NCBI RefSeq assembly: GCF_000176035.2
Contig: NC_015675.1
Location: forward strand, 3,104,001 to 3,168,000
Reading direction: 5' to 3'
Length of the DNA stretch: 64,000 nt
Source of the DNA: Mesorhizobium opportunistum WSM2075
Lineage (GTDB): Bacteria > Pseudomonadota > Alphaproteobacteria > Rhizobiales > Rhizobiaceae
Position numbers and translations under genes: made by a program. A model generated the notes under the pieces. That model saw only the letters and a list, made by a program, of their open reading frames with translations, was not told where the DNA came from and did no database searches. Below, piece by piece: positions 8,726 through 18,604 of this stretch; the first letter of the stretch is position 1; the number at the start of each line of letters is the position of its first letter.

Positions 8726-9196
8726 CTACCGGCCGCGTTCGTATGTTCCGACAAGTTCGGCTTGCTCAAGCGCGTGTTTTTGCGCCTCCTGCCAGATACG
8801 TTCGACGCCCGCGCTCGCCGGGATGGCAAGGCTCGGCGTGTCGAGCGCAGCGAGCCGGAAATGGTAGTGATGGACGCCATGCCCGACGGGTGGTTGAGGG
8901 CCGTCATAGTAGGCGTTTCCGAAATCATTCGTGGCTTGCCTGAGGGCCTGCGGACCCGGCTTGCCGCTTTCCGCCTCGGGAAGTTCGCGGGTGTCGGGGG
9001 AGATGTTGAACACTGCCCAATGGCCGAACATGCCGCTTGGGGCATCGGGATCCTGGACGATGAGAACGAGGCTCTTCGTCTCGGCCGGCACACCAGCCCA
9101 CTTCAGCGGCGGAGACACGTTCTTGCCGTCCCGGGTGTATTTTTCGGGAATCTGTCGGCCTTCGGCAAAGGCGGCACTGCTGAGTGTGAGGGTCAT
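8726..9196 (-). CDS. YbhB/YbcL-family PEBP-like protein
   Basis: A 156-residue phosphatidylethanolamine-binding-protein homologue, the usual length for the bacterial YbhB type. It shows the anion-site motifs DPDAPSG near residues 50-56 and the HW..FN stretch (GHWAVFNIS), followed by PPVGHGVHHYHFRL, the second conserved block. There is no export signal, so it should be cytosolic. The bacterial family has no firmly known role; homologues are often stress-associated. It stands among other small stress-type genes and has its own 42-base gap to the gene upstream. Confidence 0.88.
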   Translation of the reverse strand: MTLTLSSAAFAEGRQIPEKYTRDGKNVSPPLKWAGVPAETKSLVLIVQDPDAPSGMFGHWAVFNISPDTRELPEAESGKPGPQALRQATNDFGNAYYDGPQPPVGHGVHHYHFRLAALDTPSLAIPASAGVERIWQEAQKHALEQAELVGTYERGR

Positions 9197-9238
9197 GCTT
9201 CACTCCTACGGCGACAGTTGATCGCGTGCATCGGCACG

Positions 9239-9445
9239 CTATTTGTTGGTCCGCATCTTCTGTCTCGGGTTGATCCCGCCGGCGGCATTGGTGTCGTTTT
9301 CGACGTCGCCTTCAACCGTGTTCTCGCCTTCAAGCTCGAACTCTTCGCCTTCCTTGATCGTTCCCTTCGAGGTGCCGATACCAGGGTTGTTGGCCAGGTC
9401 GGCATCGCTCGGTTTCTTCCACTTTGGATGCTTGGTTCCGGTCAT
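9239..9445 (-). CDS. Small hydrophilic stress-type protein, 68 aa
   Basis: A 68-residue acidic and Gly/Asn-rich protein with no hydrophobic core; GTGTSKG-like and EGENTVEGDVEND stretches suggest an intrinsically disordered chain. I do not recognise a named domain. The ATG at 9445 has a clear GAAGGAG ribosome site. A GGAAC-N16-GGTT promoter lies 35 bases upstream, so general stress control is likely. Confidence 0.7.
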   Translation of the reverse strand: MTGTKHPKWKKPSDADLANNPGIGTSKGTIKEGEEFELEGENTVEGDVENDTNAAGGINPRQKMRTNK

Positions 9446-9479
9446 CAGAAAACTCCTTCGAAGAGGTTTTCGGTTTCAA

Positions 9480-9504
9480 AACCGCAAGCCGGATGAATTG
9501 TTCC
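9480..9504 (-). promoter_or_regulatory. Candidate EcfG (general stress sigma) promoter
   Basis: On the minus strand GGAAC (9504-9500), 16 bases, then GGTT (9483-9480). This matches the alphaproteobacterial EcfG/RpoE2 pattern GGAAC-N16/17-cGTT and lies 35 bases before the start of the 68-residue gene. Confidence 0.6.
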
Positions 9505-9536
9505 GGCCTCTTTCATGGGCTCGCTGTCCGCCTCGG

Positions 9537-11528
9537 CTAAAGCCCGAACGGATAGGTGTCGGGAACACCGGTTCCTGCGTGTTCCGGGCCAAGCGGCGTC
9601 ACCGCCGCGGTTTTGTCGAACCACACGAACGCGTCGAATTGCCGGGGCAAGGAGACGTCGGCATAGTGGCTGCGCAACTCGGTTTCCGGCCGGTAGATCA
9701 CACCAATGAAGCGCTCCAGCCTGCGTTCCAGCAGGCGCTCACGCAGCGCCTCGTCGCGCCTCAAGTCGAGCAGGAAACGCGGCACGCGGCTATCGTGGCA
9801 AAGCCGCTCGTAGCTGTCGGGGTGCGAGGCGCGAACCTGCTTCACCTCCATTTCCCCGTCCCAGTCGCTGGCGGCAGCCACGGTGCCGGAATGGGTGCCA
9901 AGACCGATCAGCGCGGCCTCTTCGCCGAAACGCTGCCGGCAAAGCTGGCCGATATTCAGTTCGTCCCTGACGACACCCATCTCGGTGTAGCGGGCATCGC
10001 CGATGTGCGAATTGTGCGCCCACACGATGGCCTTGGAGTTCGGGCCACCAGCATCCAGCAGATGTTCCAGCGTGTCGAACATGTGGGTGTCACGCAGGTT
10101 CCAGGATTCAGCGCCGCCATAGTACATGATCCGATAGTAACGCTCGGCGGCGGCGATCAGCCGGGCATTCTGGCTGGCGTCGAGGAAATCCACACCGTCC
10201 TGCCTTGCATATTCGAGTTGTCTGGCGAGCAGGTCCCGGCATTGCTCAAGCACCGCTTTCTCGCATTTTTGATAGCCGGCGGTGAGCACCGCGCGGCCGT
10301 AGGTGGATGGCTCGTTCTGCCAAGGTGTCAGGCAGCCATAGCGCTCGCGCGCGACCTTCGCCGCCTGCGGGTCGACCCGGTCGAGATAGTCGAGAACCGC
10401 GGCGATGGACCCGCTCATATTGTAGATGTCGAGGCCGTAGAACCCCGCTTGCCCTGATGGCTCAAGCTTCTCGTTGTGGTGGCGCATCCACTCGATGAAA
10501 GCCGCAAAATCGGTGTTTCGCCACATCCATGTCGGAAACCGCTGAAATGGCGCAATGGCGCCGGCTTGCGGCTGACGACGGCGAACGTAGCGGTCGATCG
10601 CGGCGGCATCGGGCCAATCCGCCTCGACCGCGACAATGGTGAAACCGTGCCGTTCGACGAGCCTGCGGGTGATCGTCGCGCGCGCCTTATAGAATTCGGA
10701 CGTGCCATGGCTTGCCTCGCCAAGCAGGACGACGCGCCGGTCGGCAAACCGATCGAACAATTCGCCAAACGTCGGATCGTCGAAATCCGGAAGCGGTTCA
10801 GCCGCCCTCGCGATCATATCGGGCAGGCTGACGGGAGGCGGATGCCGGAGCGGCCGATCGACCTCGGTCAGCTTGTTGCCTTCCGGCCAACCTTGTTCGC
10901 CGATGAGCGGGACGAACCGTACACCGCCGTAATCCTCTTCGCTGTAGGTCGAGGCGCCTGTGCGTGTGACCTTTAGCAGACGCTGCAAATCCGGATCGTC
11001 GCCGACAGGAACGACAAGGACGCCTCCGACGTCGAGTTGTTCCTGAAGAGCCAGCGGCGCACCCGGTCCGCTGGCCGCCACCACGATGGCATCGAATGGT
11101 GCCGCCTCCGGCCAGCCCTTGGTGCCGTCGCCTGTGCGGACCTCGATGTTGCGATAGCCCAGCTTTTCAAAACGTTGTTTTGCCGACTTAGCCAAACCGG
11201 GATGACGCTCGATCGTGTAGACATGTTCGACGATCCGGCTCATCGCGGCGGCTGCGTAGCCCGAACCGGTACCAACTTCGAGCACGTGATCACCGGCTTT
11301 GACATCCGCCATCTCGATCATGAGTGCAACGATATAAGGTTGGGATATCGTCTGTCCGTCCGCGATCGGCAGCGGTCCGTCTTCATAAGCGAACTCTTCG
11401 AAGCCAGGATCGACGAAAGCCTCGCGCGGAACTTCGCGCATGGCTTGCAGAATCTCGCGATTGCGGATGCCACGCCGGCCGACATGTACTTTGACCATTC
11501 GATCGCGGGCACGGGAGAGATCGAGCAT
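9537..11528 (-). CDS. Protein-L-isoaspartate methyltransferase-erythromycin esterase fusion
   Basis: A 663-residue two-domain protein. Residues 1-215 are a PCMT-type methyltransferase: the substrate-side motif [11 protein letters not shown] (60-70) and SAM motif [12 protein letters not shown] (83-93). From about 230 to the end the chain matches the erythromycin esterase superfamily: [11 protein letters not shown] with its Glu/His pair, VEADWPDA, then [14 protein letters not shown] repairs isoaspartyl residues in aged proteins; the esterase superfamily also contains many hydrolases unrelated to macrolides. The join suggests coupled action on one damaged substrate class, but the esterase substrate is unknown. 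An EcfG-type promoter lies 120 bases upstream. Confidence 0.87.
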   Translation of the reverse strand: MLDLSRARDRMVKVHVGRRGIRNREILQAMREVPREAFVDPGFEEFAYEDGPLPIADGQTISQPYIVALMIEMADVKAGDHVLEVGTGSGYAAAAMSRIVEHVYTIERHPGLAKSAKQRFEKLGYRNIEVRTGDGTKGWPEAAPFDAIVVAASGPGAPLALQEQLDVGGVLVVPVGDDPDLQRLLKVTRTGASTYSEEDYGGVRFVPLIGEQGWPEGNKLTEVDRPLRHPPPVSLPDMIARAAEPLPDFDDPTFGELFDRFADRRVVLLGEASHGTSEFYKARATITRRLVERHGFTIVAVEADWPDAAAIDRYVRRRQPQAGAIAPFQRFPTWMWRNTDFAAFIEWMRHHNEKLEPSGQAGFYGLDIYNMSGSIAAVLDYLDRVDPQAAKVARERYGCLTPWQNEPSTYGRAVLTAGYQKCEKAVLEQCRDLLARQLEYARQDGVDFLDASQNARLIAAAERYYRIMYYGGAESWNLRDTHMFDTLEHLLDAGGPNSKAIVWAHNSHIGDARYTEMGVVRDELNIGQLCRQRFGEEAALIGLGTHSGTVAAASDWDGEMEVKQVRASHPDSYERLCHDSRVPRFLLDLRRDEALRERLLERRLERFIGVIYRPETELRSHYADVSLPRQFDAFVWFDKTAAVTPLGPEHAGTGVPDTYPFGL

Positions 11529-11848
11529 TTCCAGCTCCCTTTGGTGGCCGCCCTTTGGTGATCACTTGTCCGCGACGCCTCGAGGACATCCTTCGCGACA
11601 CCTTGGTCAGCCATTGCCTTGAGCTCGGCTGTCGCGCTCCAGTCTCTAACCGCTGGAGGACTTCAAGGTTCCCACATTCCCCGCACAGGCCGCCAGCCCA
11701 TCCTGAATCGCGAGCGGGCTCCCGCCTGCTTGGCAGGGCGCGGTTCGATGCCGGCCAGATGGTGGCCGCCAGGGCTTGCTCGGGCGCGCAGCCGCTCCAG
11801 TTACCTGCAGCGAAGCGCTGCTGGAGAATCGGTACTGGAGGTTGGGCA
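11529..11848. other. Divergent intergenic region, 320 bases
   Basis: This gap separates the methyltransferase-esterase fusion gene and the phosphoketolase gene, which are read outward from it. Frames open across it are Arg/Ser/Pro-rich and look like GC-driven shadows. Apart from the EcfG-type promoter at 11648-11672 and the phosphoketolase ribosome site GGAGG at 11837-11841, I see no gene. Confidence 0.5.
11648..11672 (-). promoter_or_regulatory. Candidate EcfG promoter for the methyltransferase-esterase gene
   Basis: Minus strand GGAAC (11672-11668), 16 bases, then GGTT (11651-11648), oriented toward the gene starting at 11528. Leader length would be about 115 bases. Confidence 0.5.
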
Positions 11849-14257
11849 ATGAACGACAAGGCTGGTGCAACGCCGCGGGCGATCGGCCTCGAACGGATCG
11901 ATCTCATGGACCGCTACTGGCGTGCCGCGAACTACATCTCGGTCGGCCAGATCTACCTGCTCGACAATCCGCTGTTGCGCGAACCCTTGAAGGCCGAGCA
12001 CGTCAAGCCGCGGCTGCTTGGCCATTGGGGCACGACGCCGGGCCTGAATTTTCTCTACCTGCATCTGAACCGCGTTATCCGCGAACGCGAACTCGATATC
12101 CTGTTCATCTGCGGCCCGGGCCATGGCGGCCCCGCGATGGTCGCCAACACCTGGCTCGAGGGCACCTACAGCGAAATCTATCCTGATATCGGGCAGGGCG
12201 AGGACGGTCTGAGGAAACTGTTCCGGCAGTTTTCCTTCCCCGGCGGCGTGCCAAGCCACGCCGCGCCCGAAACGCCCGGCTCCATCCATGAGGGCGGCGA
12301 ACTCGGATATGCGTTGGTCCATGCCTTTGGTGCGGCCTTCGACAATCCGGATCTGGTGGTTGCCTGCGTCGTTGGCGACGGCGAAGCCGAGACCGGTCCG
12401 CTCGCGGCGTCATGGCATTCCAACAAGTTCCTGAACCCGGCGTCGGATGGCGCCGTCCTGCCGATCCTGCATCTTAACGGCTACAAGATCGCCAATCCAA
12501 CAATCCTTGGCCGCATGGACGACCAGGAGTTGCGAAACCTTTTCGCTGGCTATGGCTACGAACCGTTCTTCGTCGAAGGCCACGAGCCGCTTGCCATGCA
12601 CCAATCCATGGCCGGGACGCTCGACACGGTGCTCGATCGCATCCGGTCCGTTCAGGAACAGGCCCGGTCGCCGGGATGGCGTGGCGGGCGTCCGCTGTGG
12701 CCGATGATCGTGCTGCGCAGCCCCAAGGGCTGGACCGGACCAAAGAAAGTCGATGGCGAGAAGGTCGAAGGCTTCTGGCGTGCGCATCAAGTGCCGGTGT
12801 CGAACGCGCGGGGAAATGAGGAACACCGCAAGATCCTCGAAACCTGGATGCGAAGCTATGAGCCGGAGAAACTGTTCGACAGAAACGGACACCTTCTGCC
12901 GGAACTCGCTGCGCTGGCTCCGACTGGATCAAAGCGCATGGGCGCGAGCCCATATGCGAATGGCGGGCTGTTGAAGCGCGACCTTGTGCTTCCGGACTGG
13001 AAAGGCCTGGCGCTGGAAGTGCCCCGGCCGGGAGGGGTCGTTGCCGAAGCGACGCGGATTTGTGGAAGCTACCTTCGCGACGTGTTCCGCCTCAATGCCA
13101 AAGCGCAAAACTTCCGGCTCATGGGACCGGATGAGACATCGTCCAATCGCCTCGACGATGTGTTCGAGGCCACCGATCGGGTCTGGATGGAGGGCATCGA
13201 GCCTTACGACGTCCATCTTTCCCGCGACGGCCGCGTCATGGAAGTGCTGAGCGAGCATCTCTGCCAGGGCTGGCTCGAAGGTTATCTGCTCACCGGCCGT
13301 CACGGACTGTTCTCATGCTACGAGGCCTTCATCCATATCGTCGATTCCATGGTCAACCAGCATGCCAAATGGCTGAAGACCTCCGGCGAACTCGCCTGGC
13401 GCAAGCCGATCGCCTCGCTCAACTATCTCTTGACCTCTCATGTCTGGCGCCAGGACCACAATGGCTTCAGTCATCAGGATCCGGGTTTTGCCGACCTGGT
13501 CGCCAACAAGAAGGCCGACACCGTCAGGCTCTACTTCCCGCCGGATGCCAACACCCTGCTGTGGATTACCGACCATTGCCTGAGGACCTATAACCGCATC
13601 AACGTCATCACAGCCGGCAAGCAGCCGACGCCGCAGTGGCTGTCCGTCGAGGAAGCCGAAGCCCATTGCAAAGCGGGCGCGGGCATCTGGGAATGGGCCG
13701 GCACCCTGGCCAAGGGCGAGGAGCCGGATGTAGTCATGGCCTGCGCCGGAGACGTGCCGACGCTGGAAACGCTGGCCGCGACGGACATTTTGCGCTCCGC
13801 GATCCCCGACCTGAAAATCCGCGTCGTCAACGTCGTCGACCTGATGACGTTGCAGTCGAACACCGAGCATCCGCACGGTCTCGCCGACCAGGCCTTCGAC
13901 GCGTTGTTCACCAAAACACGGCCGGTCATTTTCGCCTATCACGGCTATCCCTACATCATCCATCGCCTGACCTATCGCCGCGCCAACCATGACAACATGC
14001 ATGTGCACGGCTTCCGCGAGGAGGGCACCACGACGACGCCGTTCGACATGGTGGTGCTCAACGAACTCGATCGCTACCACCTCGCGCTTGCCGCTATCGA
14101 GCGCGTGCCGGGACTGGCCGAAAGGACCGAAGGCCTTGCCGGCGAGCTCCACGACCGGCTGGTGAAGCACAAGGCCTATGTCCGCGAGCATGGCGAAGAT
14201 ATGCCCGAAATCCAGAAATGGAGCTGGCCCGCGAACGCGGCAAAGGTCCGCCAATGA
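11849..14257 (+). CDS. xfp: Xylulose-5-phosphate/fructose-6-phosphate phosphoketolase
   Basis: An 802-residue TPP enzyme of full family length. It cleaves xylulose-5-P or fructose-6-P with phosphate to acetyl-phosphate plus glyceraldehyde-3-P or erythrose-4-P. Visible signatures are CGPGHGGP, the TPP-binding [23 protein letters not shown], and [11 protein letters not shown] in the second half, with the [12 protein letters not shown] end common to the family. The ATG at 11849 follows GGAGG; the frame reaches back to 11555 but without family sequence. Its stop overlaps the acetate kinase start, so acetyl-phosphate is passed straight to ATP synthesis. Confidence 0.95.
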   Translation: MNDKAGATPRAIGLERIDLMDRYWRAANYISVGQIYLLDNPLLREPLKAEHVKPRLLGHWGTTPGLNFLYLHLNRVIRERELDILFICGPGHGGPAMVANTWLEGTYSEIYPDIGQGEDGLRKLFRQFSFPGGVPSHAAPETPGSIHEGGELGYALVHAFGAAFDNPDLVVACVVGDGEAETGPLAASWHSNKFLNPASDGAVLPILHLNGYKIANPTILGRMDDQELRNLFAGYGYEPFFVEGHEPLAMHQSMAGTLDTVLDRIRSVQEQARSPGWRGGRPLWPMIVLRSPKGWTGPKKVDGEKVEGFWRAHQVPVSNARGNEEHRKILETWMRSYEPEKLFDRNGHLLPELAALAPTGSKRMGASPYANGGLLKRDLVLPDWKGLALEVPRPGGVVAEATRICGSYLRDVFRLNAKAQNFRLMGPDETSSNRLDDVFEATDRVWMEGIEPYDVHLSRDGRVMEVLSEHLCQGWLEGYLLTGRHGLFSCYEAFIHIVDSMVNQHAKWLKTSGELAWRKPIASLNYLLTSHVWRQDHNGFSHQDPGFADLVANKKADTVRLYFPPDANTLLWITDHCLRTYNRINVITAGKQPTPQWLSVEEAEAHCKAGAGIWEWAGTLAKGEEPDVVMACAGDVPTLETLAATDILRSAIPDLKIRVVNVVDLMTLQSNTEHPHGLADQAFDALFTKTRPVIFAYHGYPYIIHRLTYRRANHDNMHVHGFREEGTTTTPFDMVVLNELDRYHLALAAIERVPGLAERTEGLAGELHDRLVKHKAYVREHGEDMPEIQKWSWPANAAKVRQ

Positions 14258-15432
14258 TGCGCCAGTCGATCCTGGCATTGAATGCCGGCTCGTCCAGTAT
14301 CAAGTTCGCGCTTTACGATCTTGCTTCGCCGCAAGATCTACAACTCGTTTCGCGCGGCACGCTGGATCTGGGCGACGTACCTACACTGCGCGCGACAGCG
14401 GCCGACGGAACGGCGCTGTGCAACCGGCAACTCGCCGCCGACAAGCCGCGTGACACAGCCATCGGCGAGATGCTGAATTGGGTGCAGAGCGAACTTGGTG
14501 GAAGAAAACTTATCTGCGCCGGCCATCGTATCGTGCATGGCGGGAGCGCGTTCATCGAACCCGTCCGGTTGACCCCAGACATCATCGAGGCCATCGACAG
14601 GCTGACGCCGCTCGCTCCGCTGCACCAGCCCCGCAGCCTCGCGCCGGTCCGCGCCATAGCCGCCCTGCAACCGGACCTGCCACAGGTCGGGTGTTTCGAC
14701 ACTGCCTTCCATCGGACGATCGAACCGCTCGTGCGGCGCTTTGCGCTTCCGCGCGAATATGAAGGGGAGGGCCTGCGCCGCTACGGTTTCCACGGCCTTT
14801 CCTACGAATATATCGCCGGGCGGCTCGGCGAGATATCGCCATCTCTCGTGGCGAAACGCACCATCGTCGCCCATCTCGGCAACGGGGCAAGTCTTTGTGC
14901 CCTGCGCGAGGGCAAAAGCGTCGATACCACGATGGGGTTTTCCGCCCTCGACGGCCTTGTCATGGGTACGCGCTGCGGCGCCATCGACCCCGGCGTGCTG
15001 CTGTATCTCCTGTTGGAAAGAGGCGTCGCGGCGGACGAATTGCAGACGATCCTTTACGAGCGATCCGGACTGCTCGGTGTATCCGGTATTTCGGGCGACA
15101 TGCGGACGCTGGAAGCGAGCGATGACCCTCGCGCCCATGAGGCGATGGAGCTTTTCGCCTTCCGCGCCGCGAGGGAGGCCGCAGCGCTCGCAAACACGAT
15201 GGGTGGGCTCGAATGCCTGGTGTTCACAGGCGGCATCGGTGAACGGTCGTCCTCCATCCGCAAGGCGATATGCGGGAAATTGACGTGGCTTGGCGTGGCG
15301 CTTGACCAACATGCCAATGACGCCCACGCCGAGATCATCAGTCGTCCAGACAGCAAGGTGGAAATCCGTGTGGTTGCGACTGACGAGGAAAAAATTGTTG
15401 CGCGTCATAGCCGCGTGGCGATGCAAGCCTGA
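14254..15432 (+). CDS. ackA: Acetate kinase
   Basis: A 392-residue ASKHA kinase that makes acetate and ATP from acetyl-phosphate. All signatures are present: [10 protein letters not shown] at the start, [31 protein letters not shown] and [19 protein letters not shown], and GGIGER near the end. Two ATG codons (14254 and 14257) are possible; the first overlaps the phosphoketolase stop by four bases. The pair forms a phosphoketolase bypass from sugar phosphates to acetate without CO2 loss. Confidence 0.95.
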   Translation: MMRQSILALNAGSSSIKFALYDLASPQDLQLVSRGTLDLGDVPTLRATAADGTALCNRQLAADKPRDTAIGEMLNWVQSELGGRKLICAGHRIVHGGSAFIEPVRLTPDIIEAIDRLTPLAPLHQPRSLAPVRAIAALQPDLPQVGCFDTAFHRTIEPLVRRFALPREYEGEGLRRYGFHGLSYEYIAGRLGEISPSLVAKRTIVAHLGNGASLCALREGKSVDTTMGFSALDGLVMGTRCGAIDPGVLLYLLLERGVAADELQTILYERSGLLGVSGISGDMRTLEASDDPRAHEAMELFAFRAAREAAALANTMGGLECLVFTGGIGERSSSIRKAICGKLTWLGVALDQHANDAHAEIISRPDSKVEIRVVATDEEKIVARHSRVAMQA

Positions 15433-15459
15433 AGGAAACGCGATCCAGTTCCGGCCTGA

Positions 15460-15484
15460 ACAGGAGAAGTCTGCCAACTCCTGT
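15460..15484 (+). terminator. Weak stem-loop after acetate kinase
   Basis: ACAGGAG (15460-15466) and CTCCTGT (15478-15484) form a perfect 7-bp stem with an 11-base loop, 28 bases after the acetate kinase stop. No T run follows. Confidence 0.3.
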
Positions 15485-15531
15485 CGACGTCAATACTGCG
15501 CCTAACGCCGACGGTGCATCTGATAGCCAGG

Positions 15532-15556
15532 GGAACCAGTTGGGCCGTACCGCGTC
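15532..15556 (+). promoter_or_regulatory. Candidate EcfG promoter for the L,D-transpeptidase
   Basis: GGAAC (15532-15536), 16 bases, then CGTC (15553-15556), 39 bases before the L,D-transpeptidase start. The -10 part has one mismatch to CGTT. Confidence 0.45.
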
Positions 15557-15595
15557 ATAGAAGCAGGTTGGTTGCAACCAAGGAAAGCGACATCG

Positions 15596-16600
15596 ATGAT
15601 CAGGCTCCTTCTTGTCGTCGCCGCGGCGCTCGCCCTTGCATGCGGTGCGACGGATGCAGCCAAGCTGGACCCGAACGCCGTCAACCAGGCCCAATTCGCT
15701 ACCGGCGAGCCGAGAGGCGTCGATCCGACCGTTCTGAGGGCGCAGATCCTTTTGGATCGTGCCCGCTTCTCGCCGGGCCTGATCGATGGCCGCCTGTCGG
15801 AGAACTTCGCCAAGGCGGTCGGTGCCTATCAGACAGCGAACGGTCTCCAGGCCGACGGCAAGCTCACACGCGAGACCTGGGACAAGCTGATAGCAGCCTC
15901 CGCCCGTCCGGCCCTGATTGCCTACGAACTGGCGCCCAAGGATGTGCGTGGACCTTTCACCAAGCGTATTCCGGCTCGCATGGAGAAGATGGCCAGTCTG
16001 CGGCGGCTCGGCTATCGCAACGCGATGGAGAGGCTGGCGGAGCGCTTCCATGTCAGCGAAAAATTGCTGAAAATGCTCAATCCAGGCGCCACCTTCCGGA
16101 AGGCAGGCACGATGTTGATGGTGCCTGACGTTGGCCGAGGCGATCCTCCAGCGGCCATTGCCGGCGTCGAGGTCGACAAGGGCGCTCGCGTGGTGCGCGT
16201 GCTCGATGCATCCGGCAAATGGCTCGCAGTCTACCCCGCCTCGATCGGAAGCGACGAGAAGCCGGCGCCGAGCGGCACGGCAGAGGTCAGGCGGGTGGTG
16301 CACAACCCCACCTATCACTACGATCCGAAGTTCGCTTTCAAGGGCATCAGGACCAAGCGGCCCTTCACTATCGCAGCCGGTCCGAACAATCCGGTGGGAT
16401 CGGTCTGGATCGACCTTTCCATCGAAAGCTACGGCATTCATGGCACGCCCGAACCCGGCAAGATCGGCACGACGTTCTCGCACGGCTGTATCAGGCTGAC
16501 CAACTGGGATGCCGAAGACCTCGCCTCCATGGTGCAAGAAGGCACCACGGTCAACTTCAAGGACGAGATGGCGGACGTCGGCAACGAGCCGCCGCAGTAG
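15596..16600 (+). CDS. Exported L,D-transpeptidase (YkuD family)
   Basis: A 334-residue exported protein. Residues 1-24 form a Sec-type signal (MIRLLLVVAAALALACG). A peptidoglycan-binding helix bundle follows at roughly 45-100, a LysM-like segment near 145-180 (AERFHVSEKLLKMLNPG..MLMVPDV), and a YkuD catalytic domain after 190 with IHGTPEP and the active-site SHGCIRLTNWDA. Such enzymes make 3-3 cross-links in peptidoglycan or tether proteins to it. The ATG at 15596 is preferred over 15572 because the signal peptide begins there. An EcfG-type promoter lies just upstream, fitting envelope stress. Confidence 0.9.
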   Translation: MIRLLLVVAAALALACGATDAAKLDPNAVNQAQFATGEPRGVDPTVLRAQILLDRARFSPGLIDGRLSENFAKAVGAYQTANGLQADGKLTRETWDKLIAASARPALIAYELAPKDVRGPFTKRIPARMEKMASLRRLGYRNAMERLAERFHVSEKLLKMLNPGATFRKAGTMLMVPDVGRGDPPAAIAGVEVDKGARVVRVLDASGKWLAVYPASIGSDEKPAPSGTAEVRRVVHNPTYHYDPKFAFKGIRTKRPFTIAAGPNNPVGSVWIDLSIESYGIHGTPEPGKIGTTFSHGCIRLTNWDAEDLASMVQEGTTVNFKDEMADVGNEPPQ

Positions 16601-16814
16601 CACATTAGGCCGAAAGTGGTATCCGCGACGGCGGCCGCCAAAACTTCCCGTCGTTGGATGCTGCCCCTTGAATCTGGCACGGCGGGACGAAACTCGTTGT
16701 GGGAAGCGTTTGTGGGACAGGCAACGCTCAAAGCCGGCGCCCCGACATTGGTGCCGTAGAGCAAAGACCCTTCGGCAGCGGCGACACCGCGCACGACGCC
16801 CAAGGAGACCGGAA

Positions 16815-17882
16815 ATGTCTGCCAACGCCTATGTCAACCGGATCGCGACAGCGGTCCCGGAGCATGAAGTTCATCAATTCTATCTGCGGTTCGCGGCTTC
16901 GATGCTTGCGGCCAATCGCAGGAGGATCTTTGAACGCATGGCCGGCCTTGCCGGCATCGAAAGCCGCTATTCCTGCTTTGCGCCCGCCATCGACCCCGAA
17001 GGAGCGTATGTCGACCGTGCCGGAACCTTTGTCCGCGGCGCATTCCCCGGAACGGCCGCGAGAATGGCGATGTTTTGTGAAGCCGCTCCTGTCCTGGCAA
17101 AAAAAGGCGTCGACGGATTGCAGCTTGGCGACGAAGCGTCGCGCATCACCCATCTGATCGTCACCACCTGCACCGGGTTTTCCGCGCCAGGTATCGACCT
17201 GGACCTGGTTCAGAGCTGCGGCCTGTCGGACAGGATCGAGCGCACGATGATCGGGTTCATGGGCTGCTACGCCGCGATTAATGGCCTCAAGCTGGCCCGC
17301 CATATCGTTCGCTCCGACCCGCAATCGAAAGTCTTGCTGGTCAATATCGAGCTCTGCACCTTGCATCTCAATGAAACCACCGAACTGGAAAAGCTGCTGT
17401 CCTTCTGTCTTTGGGGCGACGGCTGCGCGGCCGCGCTCGTCACAGCCGAACCGCCCGGCATCAAGCTCGACAGTTTCCACTGCGTTGTCGCGGACGAGCG
17501 ACGGGACCTGATGAGATGGGACGTTCGCGATCATGGCTTCGACATGGTTCTTTCTGGCCAGGTTCCTGCGGCGATCCACGACGCGCTGTTGAGCAACCAG
17601 GACGCCTTCCTCGGCGGTCGGCCGACCGAAGCGATCGATCTGTGGGCCGTTCACCCCGGCGGCCGCTCTATCCTCGACGCTGTTGAAAGGGCGCTGAACC
17701 TCACGCCCGCCGCGCTCAAGCCGTCGCGCGAGGTGTTGCGCCGATACGGAAACATGTCGTCGGCCACCGTAATGTTCACGCTGCAAGAGATGCTGAAGGC
17801 GCCGCCGGGCCTGCTCGGCTGCGGCATGTCGTTTGGACCCGGCCTGACGGCTGAAACCATGCTCTTTAGAACAGTATCATGA
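16815..17882 (+). CDS. Type III polyketide synthase (chalcone/alkylresorcinol synthase family)
   Basis: A 355-residue thiolase-fold synthase with the complete triad Cys119 (TTCTGFSAPG), His280 (AVHPGGRS) and Asn313 (YGNMSSAT). It condenses malonyl-CoA units onto an acyl starter to make resorcinols, pyrones or related rings. The ATG at 16815 follows GGAGA; the frame open back to 16509 overlaps the previous gene and is not family-like. Its stop overlaps the methyltransferase start by four bases. Synthase, methyltransferase and flavoprotein in this order match the layout of the Streptomyces srsABC phenolic-lipid operon; the starter unit cannot be read from sequence. Confidence 0.93.
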   Translation: MSANAYVNRIATAVPEHEVHQFYLRFAASMLAANRRRIFERMAGLAGIESRYSCFAPAIDPEGAYVDRAGTFVRGAFPGTAARMAMFCEAAPVLAKKGVDGLQLGDEASRITHLIVTTCTGFSAPGIDLDLVQSCGLSDRIERTMIGFMGCYAAINGLKLARHIVRSDPQSKVLLVNIELCTLHLNETTELEKLLSFCLWGDGCAAALVTAEPPGIKLDSFHCVVADERRDLMRWDVRDHGFDMVLSGQVPAAIHDALLSNQDAFLGGRPTEAIDLWAVHPGGRSILDAVERALNLTPAALKPSREVLRRYGNMSSATVMFTLQEMLKAPPGLLGCGMSFGPGLTAETMLFRTVS

Positions 17883-18604
17883 GCGAACTGCACCAACGTC
17901 GCCTTGTCCCGGAAATCCTAGACGGATTGGCGGCCGACGATCCGCGGGCTATCGCCTCGCGCCGCGATCTCCGCCGCATCAACGCGCTGATGTTTCAGGC
18001 GCGGATCATGGCGTCATTGCTGCGGAAATTCGTGCCGAAGCCGCCACGGCGCATTCTGGAGATAGGAGCGGGCGACGGTACCTTCATGCTGGCGGTGGCG
18101 CGGCGCATGGCCAGGCATTGGCCCGAGGTGGAACTAGTAATGCTCGATCGCGCCGGTCTCCTCACCGCTGAGCTCTCCGCCGATTTGGGCAGGCTGGGTT
18201 GGACCCTCGAAGGCATCACCGCCGACGTGTTCGACTGGGCGGGAGGCGCTGGGGGCAAGCGGTTCGACGCGATCACCGTCAATCTGTTCCTGCATCATTT
18301 CGACGACGCCAGTCTGGTGCGACTGTTTTCTCTGCTGGCGCCGAAGGCTCCGCTGCTGCTTGCGACGGAACCGCTGAGATCGATGCCGTCGCTGACAGCG
18401 GCTCGCCTTCTGCCGGCGATCGGCGTCAATGACGTGACACGACATGATGCGGCCCAGAGCGTGCGTGCCGGCTTTCGCGGCAGCGAACTGTCCGGTCTCT
18501 GGCTCGCGGCCGGTCTCAAGCCGCTCGAGGAACGGCGCGCCGGTCTTTTTTCCCATGTCTTCGTCGGTGTCAGCGACAATGCCGGTTTTGAGTTGAACCC
18601 GTGA
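17879..18604 (+). CDS. Class I SAM-dependent methyltransferase, tailoring enzyme
   Basis: A 241-residue Rossmann methyltransferase. SAM motif I reads ILEIGAGDGTF near residues 59-69, an acidic residue ends the next strand (LVMLDRAG), and LFLHHFDD is the post-motif helix entry. The ATG overlaps the polyketide synthase stop (ATGA) and its own stop overlaps the next gene's GTG (GTGA). Coupled translation and order suggest O- or C-methylation of the polyketide product, as SrsB does for alkylresorcinols. Confidence 0.85.
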   Translation: MSELHQRRLVPEILDGLAADDPRAIASRRDLRRINALMFQARIMASLLRKFVPKPPRRILEIGAGDGTFMLAVARRMARHWPEVELVMLDRAGLLTAELSADLGRLGWTLEGITADVFDWAGGAGGKRFDAITVNLFLHHFDDASLVRLFSLLAPKAPLLLATEPLRSMPSLTAARLLPAIGVNDVTRHDAAQSVRAGFRGSELSGLWLAAGLKPLEERRAGLFSHVFVGVSDNAGFELNP

